Shown: positions 27,180-36,657, numbered from the stretch's first letter. The stretch is 64,000 bases of DNA from Bermanella sp036960565 (GCA_036960565.1 JBALXQ010000029.1:8814-72813); one strand, 5' to 3'. Notes: generated from the sequence alone by a model not told the origin. Numbers and translations: made by a program.

Positions 27180-27959
27180 ATGGGCTGGATCGATAGCCAC
27201 TGTCATTTGGATTTTGATGAATTTAGTGAAGAGCAAGATTTAACGCAGCGCTTGTTAGCGGCGGGTTGTGATCATGTTTTAGTGCCTGCCATTAGTGCCA
27301 ATAAATTTAAGCGCGTGCAAGAGTTCAAGGATAACCAAAATAAAGTAAATGAAAGTTTCGTTTATATTGCTTTGGGTTTGCATCCATATTTTTTAAAAGA
27401 GCATGAACTAGAAGACTTGTCTTTGTTGGAAACTTTGCTAGAAAATGAGCCGCCGTTAGCAGTGGGCGAAATTGGCCTAGACTTATTATTAGATTCACAA
27501 AGCCATGAGAGGCAAGTTCAGTTTTTTGAAAGCCAGGTGATGTTAGCAAAGAAATATCAGCTACCTATTATAGTGCATTGCCGTAAGGCCCATGACCAAG
27601 TGTGTAGTATCTTGAAGCGATTGAAATTTTCAGAGGGGGGCATCATCCATGCCTTTTCTGGTAGCACTCAGCAGGCACACAATTATATTCAACTGGGGTT
27701 TGTTTTAGGCTTGGGTGGAGCCTTGACCTATGATCGAGCTAAGGCCATGCATAAGATGATTAAGCTATTGCCTCAATACGCATATGTTTTAGAAACAGAC
27801 AGCCCAGACATGGCGCCGTCTTTTGCAAAAGGGGAAGTGAATACACCGCTTAACATTCCTCTAATAGCACAACACATTTCAATGTTGAGAGATGAAACGA
27901 TTACTCAAGTTTACCAAGCCAGTAGCCAGAATTTTAAACGAGTTATGAAGCTTTCTTAA
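27180..27959 (+). CDS. TatD-family metal-dependent hydrolase
   Basis: 259 residues, standard TatD/YcfH/YjjV length. The metal-binding DSHCHLDF lies at residues 5-12. AVGEIGLDLL supplies the bridging glutamate, LPIIVHCRKAH and GIIHAFSGS supply further histidines, and VLETDSPDMAP the final aspartate. Members are Mg-dependent 3'-5' exonucleases or deoxyribonucleases; this sequence is nearer the YjjV branch by its final DSPDMAP in place of DAPYL. Cytosolic. Followed after 34 bp by the DJ-1 gene, so probably an operon. GAGAGGCCGGA precedes the ATG. Confidence 0.9.
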   Translation: MGWIDSHCHLDFDEFSEEQDLTQRLLAAGCDHVLVPAISANKFKRVQEFKDNQNKVNESFVYIALGLHPYFLKEHELEDLSLLETLLENEPPLAVGEIGLDLLLDSQSHERQVQFFESQVMLAKKYQLPIIVHCRKAHDQVCSILKRLKFSEGGIIHAFSGSTQQAHNYIQLGFVLGLGGALTYDRAKAMHKMIKLLPQYAYVLETDSPDMAPSFAKGEVNTPLNIPLIAQHISMLRDETITQVYQASSQNFKRVMKLS

Positions 27960-27993
27960 TCGTCTATTTATTTAAACCATAAAGGGAACCAAT

Positions 27994-28539
27994 ATGGCGA
28001 ATGCACTGATTGTTATTGCCCAAGGCATTGAGGAAATGGAGACTGTAATTATTGCCGACATACTGGTGCGAGCCGGCGTTAATATCACGTTAGCCAGTGT
28101 CACTGGGCGCCAAATAGAGGCATCTCGTGGTGTGAAAATTGTAGCCGATGTAGATTTAAATCAGGTAAAAGATCAGAGCTTCGACATGATTATATGCCCA
28201 GGCGGCTTACCCGGAGCCGAGTATTTAAGAGACAGCGAATTATTAAAAATCCTGTTAATGCAGCAAGATAAGCAACATAAATGGATCGCCTCTATTTGTG
28301 CGTCACCTGCACTGGTGCTGGCTCATCATGGATTGTTACAGGCAAGACAAGCAACATGTTATCCCGGTTGTGAAGAGAAACTGCCATTATATGTGGATGA
28401 AACGGTGGTGGTTGATGGTCATATTGTGACTAGCCAAGGACCTGGAACCGCCATGGCCTTTGCCTTAAAGTTGGTGCAACTTTTAGTAGGAGAAGTGCAA
28501 GCCAAAGAAGTAGCGGCTACCGCTCTTATTAAAATTTAA
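27994..28539 (+). CDS. DJ-1/YajL-family protein
   Basis: 181 residues, the full DJ-1/PfpI superfamily fold. The conserved reactive cysteine is Cys102 in SICASPALVL at the nucleophile elbow, and the partner acidic residue lies in GIEEMET near the N-terminus. YajL-type proteins act in oxidative stress protection as chaperone-like or glyoxalase-like factors; which of these applies is debated in the literature. Cytosolic. Second gene after the TatD-family gene. Confidence 0.9.
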   Translation: MANALIVIAQGIEEMETVIIADILVRAGVNITLASVTGRQIEASRGVKIVADVDLNQVKDQSFDMIICPGGLPGAEYLRDSELLKILLMQQDKQHKWIASICASPALVLAHHGLLQARQATCYPGCEEKLPLYVDETVVVDGHIVTSQGPGTAMAFALKLVQLLVGEVQAKEVAATALIKI

Positions 28540-28772
28540 TCTTGGCATTTTTTAACAATGAAATTGATCTTATTTATTAGCTGTTTTTTAAGCGGAGAAT
28601 AACGATCAAAAAAATCAAATATTGTAATGAAATGTAAAACCTCAAAACACATCGTTTGCGCATTCTGTCTAATAATGTCGCATTATGCGTGATAGACTGC
28701 GCACCGTTAAAGTCTCAATAATCTATATAAAACCTTAAGCCCTCGATATCTTGCTGGCTGGTGGGAGTGTCT

Positions 28773-30128
28773 GTGTTTAAAAAAATTCTCGGTTTTCCTA
28801 TATTAATGCTGTGTTTAGTAATCTCTTCTGGCGCCTTTTCTAAGGTTTCTTATGAAGAAGCGCAGCAGTTGGGCAAACGCTTAACCCCTATGGGTGCAGA
28901 GCGTGCAGGCAATGAATCAGGCAGTATTCCAGCCTGGGGCCGAGGCATTACTAAAGTTACAACCGGCTTTGAAAAAGGGCAGTTTCACGCCGACCCTTTT
29001 AATGCAGATGAAATTCAGCAGGTGATTAATTCTGATAATTATAAAGAATTTGAAAAATATTTAACGCCAGGCCAAATTGCATTGATGCAAAAATACTCCA
29101 GTTTTTCCATGCATGTATACCCATCCCACCGTAGTGCTGCTTACCCACAATTTGTATATGACGCTGTCAGAAAAAATGCTGAAACCGCAGAGCTCATGAA
29201 ATACGGTACGGGTGTAACCGATACTATTATGTCTAGCCCATTTCCTATTCCTAAAAATGGTGCTGAAGTGTTGTGGAATCATACATTACGGTACAGAGGA
29301 TTAAGCTGGGAGCACGTATCGTCAACTTTAAACACCACTTCATCAGGCTATAAAAGCATTTTTACCCGAGAATATAAGTACTATTTTGCTTATAGCGAAC
29401 AGGGCGTTACGCTGGATGAAATTGATAACAAGATCTTTTTTGGAAAGCGCAAAACCCTTGCACCCGCTAAGTTTTCAGGCCAGTTAACGCTAGTGCATGA
29501 AACCCTAGACCAAGTGCGGTCACCACGTAAGGCGTGGGTGTATATGCCAGGCCAACGCCGTGTTCGCCGTTCACCCAATTTATCTTATGATACTTCAGAC
29601 ATAGATAGTAATGGCTTACGTACCATTGACCAGGTCGATATGTTTAATGGCGCGCCCAACTTGTATAACTGGACCTTGCTGGGTAAACAGGAAAAGTACG
29701 TGCCTTATAATGCTTATAAATTGCATGAAGGCGGTTTGAGCATTAATAAAATTGCTGGCCAGCATTACATAAATCCAGATTTAATTCGTTATGAGCCCCA
29801 TCGTGTTTGGGTGGTGGAAGCTAATTTACGCACCGGTATGAAACATGTTTACCATAAACGTCGTTACTACTTTGATGAAGACAGCTGGCAAATTGTCTCT
29901 ATTGAAGAATACAACGAAGAGGGTGCGTTAATTCAGCATACAGAAGCCCACACCATTAACTATTATGATGTGCCCATGATCTATTCCACTTTGGAGGTGA
30001 CATACGACTTCCCTAGCGGGCGTTATTTTGTAGAGGGGCTAGATAATCAACGCACGCCGATTAATATGGATGTTGATTTTAAACGTCGCGATTTTACCTC
30101 TTCTGCTTTACGCCGCGAAGCCCGCTGA
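28773..30128 (+). CDS. DUF1329-family outer membrane/periplasmic lipid-related protein
   Basis: About 451 residues. I place the start at GTG 28773 because GGGAG ends 5 nt upstream; an in-frame GTG also exists at 28761. A signal peptide ends near GAFSKV. The rest matches DUF1329, which has a LolB/LolA-like fold: YPQFVYDAVRKNAE, the WVYMPGQRRVRRSPNLSYDT block and YFVEGLDNQRTPIN near the end. DUF1329 genes usually sit beside a DUF1302 gene and an RND exporter gene; neither is present here. A role in envelope lipid or hydrophobic compound handling is only inferred. Confidence 0.85.
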   Translation: MFKKILGFPILMLCLVISSGAFSKVSYEEAQQLGKRLTPMGAERAGNESGSIPAWGRGITKVTTGFEKGQFHADPFNADEIQQVINSDNYKEFEKYLTPGQIALMQKYSSFSMHVYPSHRSAAYPQFVYDAVRKNAETAELMKYGTGVTDTIMSSPFPIPKNGAEVLWNHTLRYRGLSWEHVSSTLNTTSSGYKSIFTREYKYYFAYSEQGVTLDEIDNKIFFGKRKTLAPAKFSGQLTLVHETLDQVRSPRKAWVYMPGQRRVRRSPNLSYDTSDIDSNGLRTIDQVDMFNGAPNLYNWTLLGKQEKYVPYNAYKLHEGGLSINKIAGQHYINPDLIRYEPHRVWVVEANLRTGMKHVYHKRRYYFDEDSWQIVSIEEYNEEGALIQHTEAHTINYYDVPMIYSTLEVTYDFPSGRYFVEGLDNQRTPINMDVDFKRRDFTSSALRREAR

Positions 30129-30223
30129 TTTCATGGTTGTGTGAATTTAGCCCGAGAGTGGGCTAAATCGAATATCTTATCCATCGTGTTATACTGCATC
30201 AGTTTTTTCATTGAGATTATCCT

Positions 30224-31297
30224 TTGCAGTATTTCTACCTGTGGCTATTGCTAACCCTCAGCCCTGCATATTTGTGGGCACAAAATACCCTACCTGAAAA
30301 CTTTGCTCAGCTACCAGAAGACGTGCAGTCGCTGTTGTTGGAATATGCTTTTTTTAATGATGAGGTGAATCAGCACTGGGGAGATCAAGCGAGTTTTTCT
30401 AGTGAAAAAGCCTATGTGAAATACCTCGATGACTACCTCAGTCGAGCCCGAGTAGATTTTGAAACAGGTTTATTATCTGTCGAAACCATCGCCACTAGCG
30501 AGCCATTAAAACAATTAAAAAATGCCATCGTAACCGCCTTGTTAACGCCAGACGACCCTAATGCTGTGGATATTTATTCTGCCCAAGCGGTTGATGTTAA
30601 AGGTAAGCCATTTTTGCACGGCCGTGTATTGGATCGCGATGGTAAACCCATTAAGTATGCCTGGCGGGCGCAAAAGTTTGCGCAATATATGATTGAGCAC
30701 CATTTGTTGGTTGAAGACACCAACGACGGCCAGCGTTTCGGGGTGAATATTAAGCTGGTTAAAAATCACAAACAGGTGGCTGCGACCGGAGTTAAAGCTT
30801 GGGTGAGCCAGGCCAGCGACCGTTTTGATTTACCCGAATCTCTTATTCTTGGCATCATAGAAACCGAGAGCGGATTTAATTCGTTTGCCGTTAGTCATGC
30901 CAATGCCTATGGCTTAATGCAGATTATTCCGGCAACAGCAGGCGCTGATGTATTTCAAAAAATTTATAAAAAGAAAGGCAAGCCTAGCCGCCAGTATTTA
31001 TTTAATCCCAAGAATAATATCTTAACCGGCAGTGCCTATTTAAGTATTTTAAGAGATCGCTATTTACGCGATATAAAGCACCCCACCAGTCAGCTGTACT
31101 GCATTATTAGTGCTTATAACAGTGGTTCGGGTAATGTATTTAAAACTTTTCATAAGAGTCGTAAGAAGGCCATTGAACGTATTAACAATATGTCGGTAGA
31201 GGATGTGTTGTGGCGTTTGCGTAAAAAGCAGCCGAGCATGGAAGCACGACATTACTTAGAAAAAGTATTACGTAATCAAAAGAAGCATCAGGCTTAA
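30224..31297 (+). CDS. MltC-like murein lytic transglycosylase
   Basis: 357 residues. The N-terminal half resembles the DUF3393 region of MltC (HWGDQ, YVKYLDDYLSRARVDFETG). The C-terminal half is an SLT domain: ETESGFNSFAVSHANAYGLM with catalytic Glu215, then the AYNSGSGNVFKTF motif. It cleaves glycan strands in the periplasm. Odd points: the start is TTG at 30224, and the signal sequence (about 1-20, ending AYLWAQ) has no lipobox cysteine, so it appears not to be a lipoprotein, unlike E. coli MltC. Confidence 0.85.
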   Translation: MQYFYLWLLLTLSPAYLWAQNTLPENFAQLPEDVQSLLLEYAFFNDEVNQHWGDQASFSSEKAYVKYLDDYLSRARVDFETGLLSVETIATSEPLKQLKNAIVTALLTPDDPNAVDIYSAQAVDVKGKPFLHGRVLDRDGKPIKYAWRAQKFAQYMIEHHLLVEDTNDGQRFGVNIKLVKNHKQVAATGVKAWVSQASDRFDLPESLILGIIETESGFNSFAVSHANAYGLMQIIPATAGADVFQKIYKKKGKPSRQYLFNPKNNILTGSAYLSILRDRYLRDIKHPTSQLYCIISAYNSGSGNVFKTFHKSRKKAIERINNMSVEDVLWRLRKKQPSMEARHYLEKVLRNQKKHQA

Positions 31298-31346
31298 TTT
31301 CTACTTTTAAATTCATAGCGATTATGAAAATTAATAGGGCCAAGAA

Positions 31347-32030
31347 ATGATTGACCAATATATGATTAAGAGTATGGCTGAAAAAAATCAAGCATTGCAA
31401 AGCATGGCAGATCAGATTAAAAATTTGTTTCAAGCCGAGCTTGAGACATGTTACTTGAACGATTTAGATATGAAGCTGTACCTATTACAAGACTCAGTGG
31501 CCAAAGTTAACTTTAGCCCTGATCAGGTGGAAAGTATTTGGGCCAACATGCCCTATTGGGCTTTTGCTTGGTCTAGTGGTCGTGCCCTTGCACGCTATAT
31601 TTTAGATAATCCCAAATTGGTGCAAGGTAAGCGTATTTGTGATTTTGGAGCCGGCAGTGGCATTGTTGCCATTGCAGCATTGAAAGCAGGTGCAACTGAG
31701 GCTCGGGCCTGTGATATAGATCCCATGGCTCATTTGGCTTCGCAGCAAAATGCGAGGCTAAACGGTTTTGAACTTAGCTGCTGTGACAATTTAGAGCAGG
31801 CTGAAAACGTAGACTTAATTGTAGTGGGGGATGTTTTATATGACACCCGAAACCATGGGTTGGCGCAAACTTTATTCTCCAAAGAATGCCCAGTAATTTG
31901 GGCCGAAAGCCGTGCTCAGACCAAGTTAAGCCATTATGGTCCGGTGGCTAAATACCAGGGGGAAACTCAGCCCAACCTTGGTGGCTTTGATGAACACCAA
32001 CATATTCATATATATCATCATGGAATATAG
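31347..32030 (+). CDS. Class I SAM-dependent methyltransferase, PrmA/ETFB-lysine type
   Basis: 227 residues. SAM motif CDFGAGSGIVAIAALKAGA lies at about residues 96-114, with the acidic CDIDPMAHLASQQNARLNG after it. WANMPYWAFAWSSGRALARY upstream matches the lead-in of ETFB-lysine or nicotinamide N-methyltransferase-like proteins, and VGDVLYD is the post-II motif. A protein lysine target is plausible but not shown. Cytosolic. It follows the MltC-like gene by 49 bp on the same strand. Confidence 0.82.
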   Translation: MIDQYMIKSMAEKNQALQSMADQIKNLFQAELETCYLNDLDMKLYLLQDSVAKVNFSPDQVESIWANMPYWAFAWSSGRALARYILDNPKLVQGKRICDFGAGSGIVAIAALKAGATEARACDIDPMAHLASQQNARLNGFELSCCDNLEQAENVDLIVVGDVLYDTRNHGLAQTLFSKECPVIWAESRAQTKLSHYGPVAKYQGETQPNLGGFDEHQHIHIYHHGI

Positions 32031-32111
32031 ATCCTCTCCCATTCTTTGTTCAACTGCCAATTTCAAATTAATGTCTATACTTTAAGGCATTAGGTGAATA
32101 GGGGAGAGGTG

Positions 32112-32567
32112 ATGCATTTTAAAACGGTGAAGGATGTAGTGGATCACAGTCGTCGTTTACATCAGCAGATTAGCCAGTTTTACCATAAGCTTAGTGAGGA
32201 AAATGGTAAGGCTCGTGTCAGTATGTTGTTGGAATACTTAAAACGACATGAGGATCATTTAGAAGCCACCCTTGATAAATTTGGCCACGATGAAAGCCAG
32301 GGTGTGCTCGATAGTTGGTTCCAATATGCGCCAGATCAAGATTTAAAAGATGTGATGTCGGAAATTGAAGTGAGTGATCATATGGATACAGATGACGTGG
32401 TGGCAATGGCACTTAAACTAGATGATTACTTTATCGATCTTTATCAAGGGATGGTAAATGATGCGAGCTCATCGGCGGTAAAGGCAGTGTTTCAAAATTT
32501 GTTGGATATGGAAGAGCATGAGAAAATTCAAATATCCAAGACGGCTTTGCAAATTAATGACATGTGA
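32112..32567 (+). CDS. Helical His/Glu-rich protein, possible ferritin-like fold
   Basis: 151 residues from ATG 32112. That start is preferred to an in-frame GTG at 32094 because GGGGAGAGG lies right before it. No signal peptide. The sequence looks all-helical with spaced histidines and glutamates: VDHSRRLHQQISQFYHKLSE, EYLKRHEDHLEATLDKF and NLLDMEEHEKIQI. This suggests a four-helix bundle of ferritin/rubrerythrin-like type that might bind a di-metal centre. No function can be assigned. A terminator follows. Confidence 0.6.
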   Translation: MHFKTVKDVVDHSRRLHQQISQFYHKLSEENGKARVSMLLEYLKRHEDHLEATLDKFGHDESQGVLDSWFQYAPDQDLKDVMSEIEVSDHMDTDDVVAMALKLDDYFIDLYQGMVNDASSSAVKAVFQNLLDMEEHEKIQISKTALQINDM

Positions 32568-32602
32568 AATTTTAATCAGTCGATAAATAAATTTTAGATA
32601 TT

Positions 32603-32626
32603 AAGGAGGCTAACGCCTCCTTTTTT
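32603..32626 (+). terminator. Rho-independent terminator
   Basis: Stem AAGGAGGC/GCCTCCTT with loop TAAC followed by a T run, 36 nt after the stop of the helical protein gene. Confidence 0.92.
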
Positions 32627-32627
32627 A

Positions 32628-32676
32628 TGTTCATGGATGAGCGGTATCCTAAAATTGCAGGAGCAAAATTTCAGGG
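32628..32676. repeat. Dispersed intergenic palindromic element, short copy
   Basis: Reads TGTTCATGGATGAGCGGTAT then CCTAAAATTGCAGGAGCAAA then ATTTCAGG. The CCTAAAATTGC and GCAAAATTTCAGG arms are a near inverted repeat. It shares three ordered blocks with the element at 10093-10190, in inverse orientation, and lies right after a terminator in the same way. Confidence 0.5.
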
Positions 32677-32714
32677 GATGTTTATTGTATTAGGTGTGTT
32701 TTGTTTATAAAAAA

Positions 32715-33695
32715 CTAAATAGGATCTTTTTTTAATGCACTTCGCATTTGAGTCATTTGATCTTCCTTGCTTAGTTGTTTGCACTGCTCAATAATTCGTT
32801 GCAGTTCCACTGATTTTTCCACCACAAAATCAATAAAGGCCCGTACCTTTTTTGCTTGATGGCGCCCACTTGGAAAGACCAAGTAAATGGGTTCTTCTTC
32901 TACCTGCCAGTCCGGTAAAATCGTTTCTAGTTTCCCACTTAATAGCTCTTCGAAAGTCAGTAGTTCGGTACTGATGGCTAGCCCGTGACCGGCTACCATA
33001 TGGTGAATCGCCACATCATTGTGATTTACTTTGATGGCAGGGTTGGGTTTAACCCGAATTTGTTCGCCACTGTGTTTATGAATCAAACATTCGTTGTGCA
33101 TTTTATTCTGGCGACTGCCAATGCTGACCCAGGGAACGGTGTTTAGCTGCTCGGGATGAGTAAAAGGTCCGTACTGTTTAATAAAGGCAGGGCTGGCACA
33201 CAGTACCGGGGCGGTATTATAGAACTTGCGGGCAATTAGGCTGGAATCTTCTTGGTGACCTATGACAAAGCCCACGTCAAACCCGTCTCTAATGAGGTTT
33301 ATGTCACTATCACTAAATACCAGTTCTAAATCAATTTTGGGGTACAGCCGCCTGAACTCAGCAGTCCATAGTCCCATTAATTCAATGGCAAATCCCACCG
33401 GCGCTGAGATTTTTAAGTGGCCAGATGGCTCTTCTTGGTGATCACTGATACGACTATGGATGTCGTTAATTTCTTCAAATAGGGGTTTGTATTGCTGATA
33501 ATATTGTAAACCCACATCGGTTGGGCGGACATCTCGGGTGGTGCGCTCCAGTAGCCGCAAGTTTAACTTGTCTTCAAGGTCGGTGATCATCCGGCTAACC
33601 CGGGATTTTGGGATGTTCAAGCTACGGGCAGCGGCGGTGAAGCTGCCTTCTTGCACCACGCGAATGAACATGGCCATTTGATTTAAATCTAGCAT
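32715..33695 (-). CDS. LysR-family transcriptional regulator
   Basis: 326 residues. The N-terminal winged helix-turn-helix is clear: FIRVVQEGSFTAAARSLNIP then KSRVSRMITDLEDKLNLRLL. The C-terminal periplasmic-binding-like effector domain covers about residues 90-300. It resembles the CrgA/DsdC-like subgroup (LLERTTRDVRPTDVG). LysR regulators often control a divergent gene; here the upstream neighbour is the diheme cytochrome gene on the same strand, so the target is not obvious. No effector can be assigned. Confidence 0.9.
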   Translation of the reverse strand: MLDLNQMAMFIRVVQEGSFTAAARSLNIPKSRVSRMITDLEDKLNLRLLERTTRDVRPTDVGLQYYQQYKPLFEEINDIHSRISDHQEEPSGHLKISAPVGFAIELMGLWTAEFRRLYPKIDLELVFSDSDINLIRDGFDVGFVIGHQEDSSLIARKFYNTAPVLCASPAFIKQYGPFTHPEQLNTVPWVSIGSRQNKMHNECLIHKHSGEQIRVKPNPAIKVNHNDVAIHHMVAGHGLAISTELLTFEELLSGKLETILPDWQVEEEPIYLVFPSGRHQAKKVRAFIDFVVEKSVELQRIIEQCKQLSKEDQMTQMRSALKKDPI

Positions 33696-33752
33696 GATAA
33701 AACTGACACAATCTAAAGAGCAATTAGACTACATCATACCCTAAAAACAAAA

Positions 33753-33786
33753 AAAGCCAGAGACACATTGCTGTGTCGCTGGCTTT
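33753..33786 (-). terminator. Rho-independent terminator of the diheme cytochrome gene
   Basis: Stem AAAGCCAG...CTGGCTTT extended by GACACA/TGTGTC around loop TTGC, one mismatched pair in between. On the minus strand the stem is followed by a T-rich run, 24 nt past the cytochrome stop. Confidence 0.88.
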
Positions 33787-33810
33787 AGGGGTTGTGCGTT
33801 AGTGCTAGAG

Positions 33811-35055
33811 CTATAGGTTAAGGTTACAGTCGTCGGCATCCATGTTGTCGATCCAAGCTTTAATTAAATCCACGCCTTCGGTATGAACAATGCTACGGCC
33901 TAGTTCAGGCATTTTGTGCGTGCCGTCTAAGGAATTCATTCTAAATGGCAAATAAGAGCTGTCGGCGAAACCAGGAATGATATCTCTTGGGAAATCTTCA
34001 TGACCGCTGGCCACTGCAGATTTACAAACACCAAACTTGCCTGGGTCGGCGGCAAAGTCACGGTTAAACTCTACTTGTAGGCCACTGTCTCCGGCTGGCC
34101 CTTCGTAGAATGGCTCTGGAATGGTGAGTTCAGAGCGGTGGCAGTGAGCACAATTAATATCTAGGTAGCTGCGTGCTGCTAAATTCAAGGCATCTGAGTC
34201 TAGATCTGCGATGACGGTATCATCATGAAAATCCGCAGCCGTATCTATCGTAGTTTCATCAGTTGGCAAGCCAGTTAAAATACCCGCTTCCACCCATTTT
34301 AATAATTGGTTCTCAGGTCCTGTTGCATCGCTATAGGTGTAATTATGGTTTAGGTAACGGGCCTTAGGGCCAATCGGCTTAAATATTCCCGTTCTGGTGT
34401 CTTCAGAATTTTGAAGCATAGGGCTGACTGTGTGGCATTTAGTACACTGGTTTTTTTGTGGCACTAAATAGTCAAATGTTTTCACTTCGCCATTATGAGT
34501 GATGCTTACATCGCTAACTGTTTTTCCAGCAACAACATATTTGGCATCTTCAGTTGTTTCCCAGTAGAAGGGCAAAGATGTCCAGCCATCGGCGCGGTTG
34601 ATTAATAAGCGTGTCTCAATTTTAGTTTCGCCGCCATCACGGTTAGAGGTGTCATCGGGTAATGAAAATGTTTTAACTAACACTGTGCCGACAGGAAACT
34701 CCATCACTTCGTATTCAGAATAGGTTGCAGTCTCACCCTCGGGTACAAATACAAAACGATATTTACTGGCGTAGTCGGTAAATAATGGTGTAGATAAATC
34801 GTAAGGAATACCTGTGCTATTGGGGTTTGATGATGGATCTGTGCTATCACTAAATAAATTATAATCTGATAATTTTTCGCAATTCTCTGTTAACAAGGCT
34901 TCCCAGTTAACGTCTGTCCCGGTGCTTACACAGATATCGGTACTGCCTGCAGCTGATGAATCAGTTGAATCATCACTACCACAAGCAGAAAGCAACGCGC
35001 CGCTAACTAGCAGGGCCGATGCTTGTAATAATTTGGTTAAATTTGTTTTTTTCAT
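33811..35055 (-). CDS. SO2930-family diheme c-type cytochrome lipoprotein
   Basis: 414 residues from the ATG at 35053-35055, preferred because GAGGATAGG lies just upstream and a lipoprotein signal follows at once (LLVSGALLSAC, lipidated Cys at about 26). Two heme c motifs are visible: CTKCH (Cys204-His208) and CAHCH (Cys302-His306). It should be an envelope-bound c-type cytochrome. The family is known to occur in a fixed two-gene pair with a parallel beta-helix protein, which is exactly the upstream gene here. The pair's function is unknown. Its own terminator follows. Confidence 0.88.
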   Translation of the reverse strand: MKKTNLTKLLQASALLVSGALLSACGSDDSTDSSAAGSTDICVSTGTDVNWEALLTENCEKLSDYNLFSDSTDPSSNPNSTGIPYDLSTPLFTDYASKYRFVFVPEGETATYSEYEVMEFPVGTVLVKTFSLPDDTSNRDGGETKIETRLLINRADGWTSLPFYWETTEDAKYVVAGKTVSDVSITHNGEVKTFDYLVPQKNQCTKCHTVSPMLQNSEDTRTGIFKPIGPKARYLNHNYTYSDATGPENQLLKWVEAGILTGLPTDETTIDTAADFHDDTVIADLDSDALNLAARSYLDINCAHCHRSELTIPEPFYEGPAGDSGLQVEFNRDFAADPGKFGVCKSAVASGHEDFPRDIIPGFADSSYLPFRMNSLDGTHKMPELGRSIVHTEGVDLIKAWIDNMDADDCNLNL

Positions 35056-35120
35056 AAGCCTATCCTCGATAAAAATTCTTAATAAATCGGGCATAGCCCA
35101 GATAAAGTTAAGGTAGGAAT

Positions 35121-35148
35121 AACCCTAGCCAAAAAGATGGCCAGGGTT
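35121..35148. terminator. Hairpin between beta-helix and cytochrome genes
   Basis: Inverted repeat AACCCTAGCC/GGCCAGGGTT with one mismatch and an 8-nt loop. The T run is on the plus strand side only, so on the minus transcript it would act as a partial attenuator or processing site rather than a full stop. Confidence 0.45.
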
Positions 35149-35166
35149 TTTAAAATTAACTGGAAA

Positions 35167-36657
35167 TTAAAGTGCGCAAGCTGCTAATTCAGCATCATCA
35201 CCTAAGCAGCCGTACTTATCACCTTTGAAGGTTACGGTAGCGGCGGTTAAGCGAGTAGGTGCCGTGGCACAGTTAAGGATGGTGGCTTCGTCACCCATGG
35301 CGCTAAAGCGCAGTGTTTCAACTGGATTAGAATCCGCATCGAAGTTGCTTGGATCGGTATCGGTAGGATCAACACCAAAGATGGAGCCAATAGTGAACGC
35401 TAAGTCATTAGTGTTTGCATTGGTGTTATTGCTGGCACAGCTTTTCTCTGCGTCTGTATAGGCTGGAATTCCTATGGCTGCAAGGCCTCCAGCATTCGCC
35501 AATAATTCGCCAACACCGTCATAAATAACAGCAGGAACTGATTGGTAGTAAGCAGCATATCCACCAAATACTTCATCAAATAAAGTACCGGTTAATGGCT
35601 CAGAGCTGTTGTTTTCAAAAGTATTGTCATGAATGTTGATGTTCTTAACAGTAGGCGTCCAACCTTTACCAATAGTGTCGGCGTAATCTCTGTCATCCAG
35701 TTCAGCATCCATTAGGAAGAAACTAGTGATAGTGACACCGTTACTTTTGTTATCACGGATATTGTTGTTATAAATTTCAACATCACTGGTGGCTAAGATG
35801 AGTATGCCTGTTCCGCCTGGTACTGCACCAACGGTACCGCTACCAACGTTGGCAGTATTATTTGCATAGGTAGTATTATTGAAAATACGAACATTGGCAC
35901 CAGATGCTTGTGGCAAACCTGGTAAGTCAAAACTTAGAATACCGGCTGAGTTGTCAAAGGCTTCGTTGTTATAAACATCGGCCATAGTGGAGTTTTCAAT
36001 TTCGATACCGGCAACGTTGTGCTCAGCTACATTGTGACGAACAACTATGTTGTTTGACTGGCCCACATAAATACCGGCGTCAGCAGAACCTTTAGAGTAG
36101 TTGTATTCCATTAACACGTTTTCGCTTGAAACTGGGTACAAACCGTAAGCGCCGTTATCTTCGCCACCAGCGTCAAGAGGTGTTTCCCAAACGGCTGCTG
36201 TGTACGCAAAATGAATACCGTTTACAGCATCTGCTTTAATGCCGTTTTTAGGCACCTCGTACACACCCAGGTCACGAATGGTTAGATTGTTACCGCCGTC
36301 AAAAAAGATACCGTCGTTACCGGCTGATGTTGAAAAGTCTAATTTGGTGGCATCGATACCGTGGCCAGTAATGGTGATGCCATTGGCAGCCACTACGTTG
36401 ACAGTCGCGCTGATGGTAAAGTTACCCTTAGGTAAAACGATAACGGCATCAGTGGCGACATCTGTTACGGCTTCTACAAATGCTTCGGTTATATCCGTGC
36501 CGTCTGCGGCATCGGCTGATACATAGATAGCATCACTTGGAATTTCATACCCTGATGCGGTAGTAACTGCATCGCTGTCACTGCTGCTACCACAACCTAT
36601 TAAGGTCATACCTGCGGCAATGGCGGTGGCTAATTTTATTTTTTTTATAGTATTCAT
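35167..36657 (-). CDS. Parallel beta-helix repeat lipoprotein, partner of SO2930-type cytochrome
   Basis: 496 residues from the ATG at 36655-36657, chosen because GAGGGT lies just upstream and the lipobox follows (AAGMTLIGCGSSS). The central region (about 90-360) shows parallel right-handed beta-helix repeats with runs such as NIVVRHNVAEHNVAGIEIEN and NVRIFNNTTYANNTANVGSG. Several cysteines lie near the C-terminus. Related proteins include polysaccharide-binding or lyase-like folds, but catalytic residues are not identified. It is the upstream member of the two-gene pair, with an AraC regulator gene upstream again. Confidence 0.86.
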   Translation of the reverse strand: MNTIKKIKLATAIAAGMTLIGCGSSSDSDAVTTASGYEIPSDAIYVSADAADGTDITEAFVEAVTDVATDAVIVLPKGNFTISATVNVVAANGITITGHGIDATKLDFSTSAGNDGIFFDGGNNLTIRDLGVYEVPKNGIKADAVNGIHFAYTAAVWETPLDAGGEDNGAYGLYPVSSENVLMEYNYSKGSADAGIYVGQSNNIVVRHNVAEHNVAGIEIENSTMADVYNNEAFDNSAGILSFDLPGLPQASGANVRIFNNTTYANNTANVGSGTVGAVPGGTGILILATSDVEIYNNNIRDNKSNGVTITSFFLMDAELDDRDYADTIGKGWTPTVKNINIHDNTFENNSSEPLTGTLFDEVFGGYAAYYQSVPAVIYDGVGELLANAGGLAAIGIPAYTDAEKSCASNNTNANTNDLAFTIGSIFGVDPTDTDPSNFDADSNPVETLRFSAMGDEATILNCATAPTRLTAATVTFKGDKYGCLGDDAELAACAL

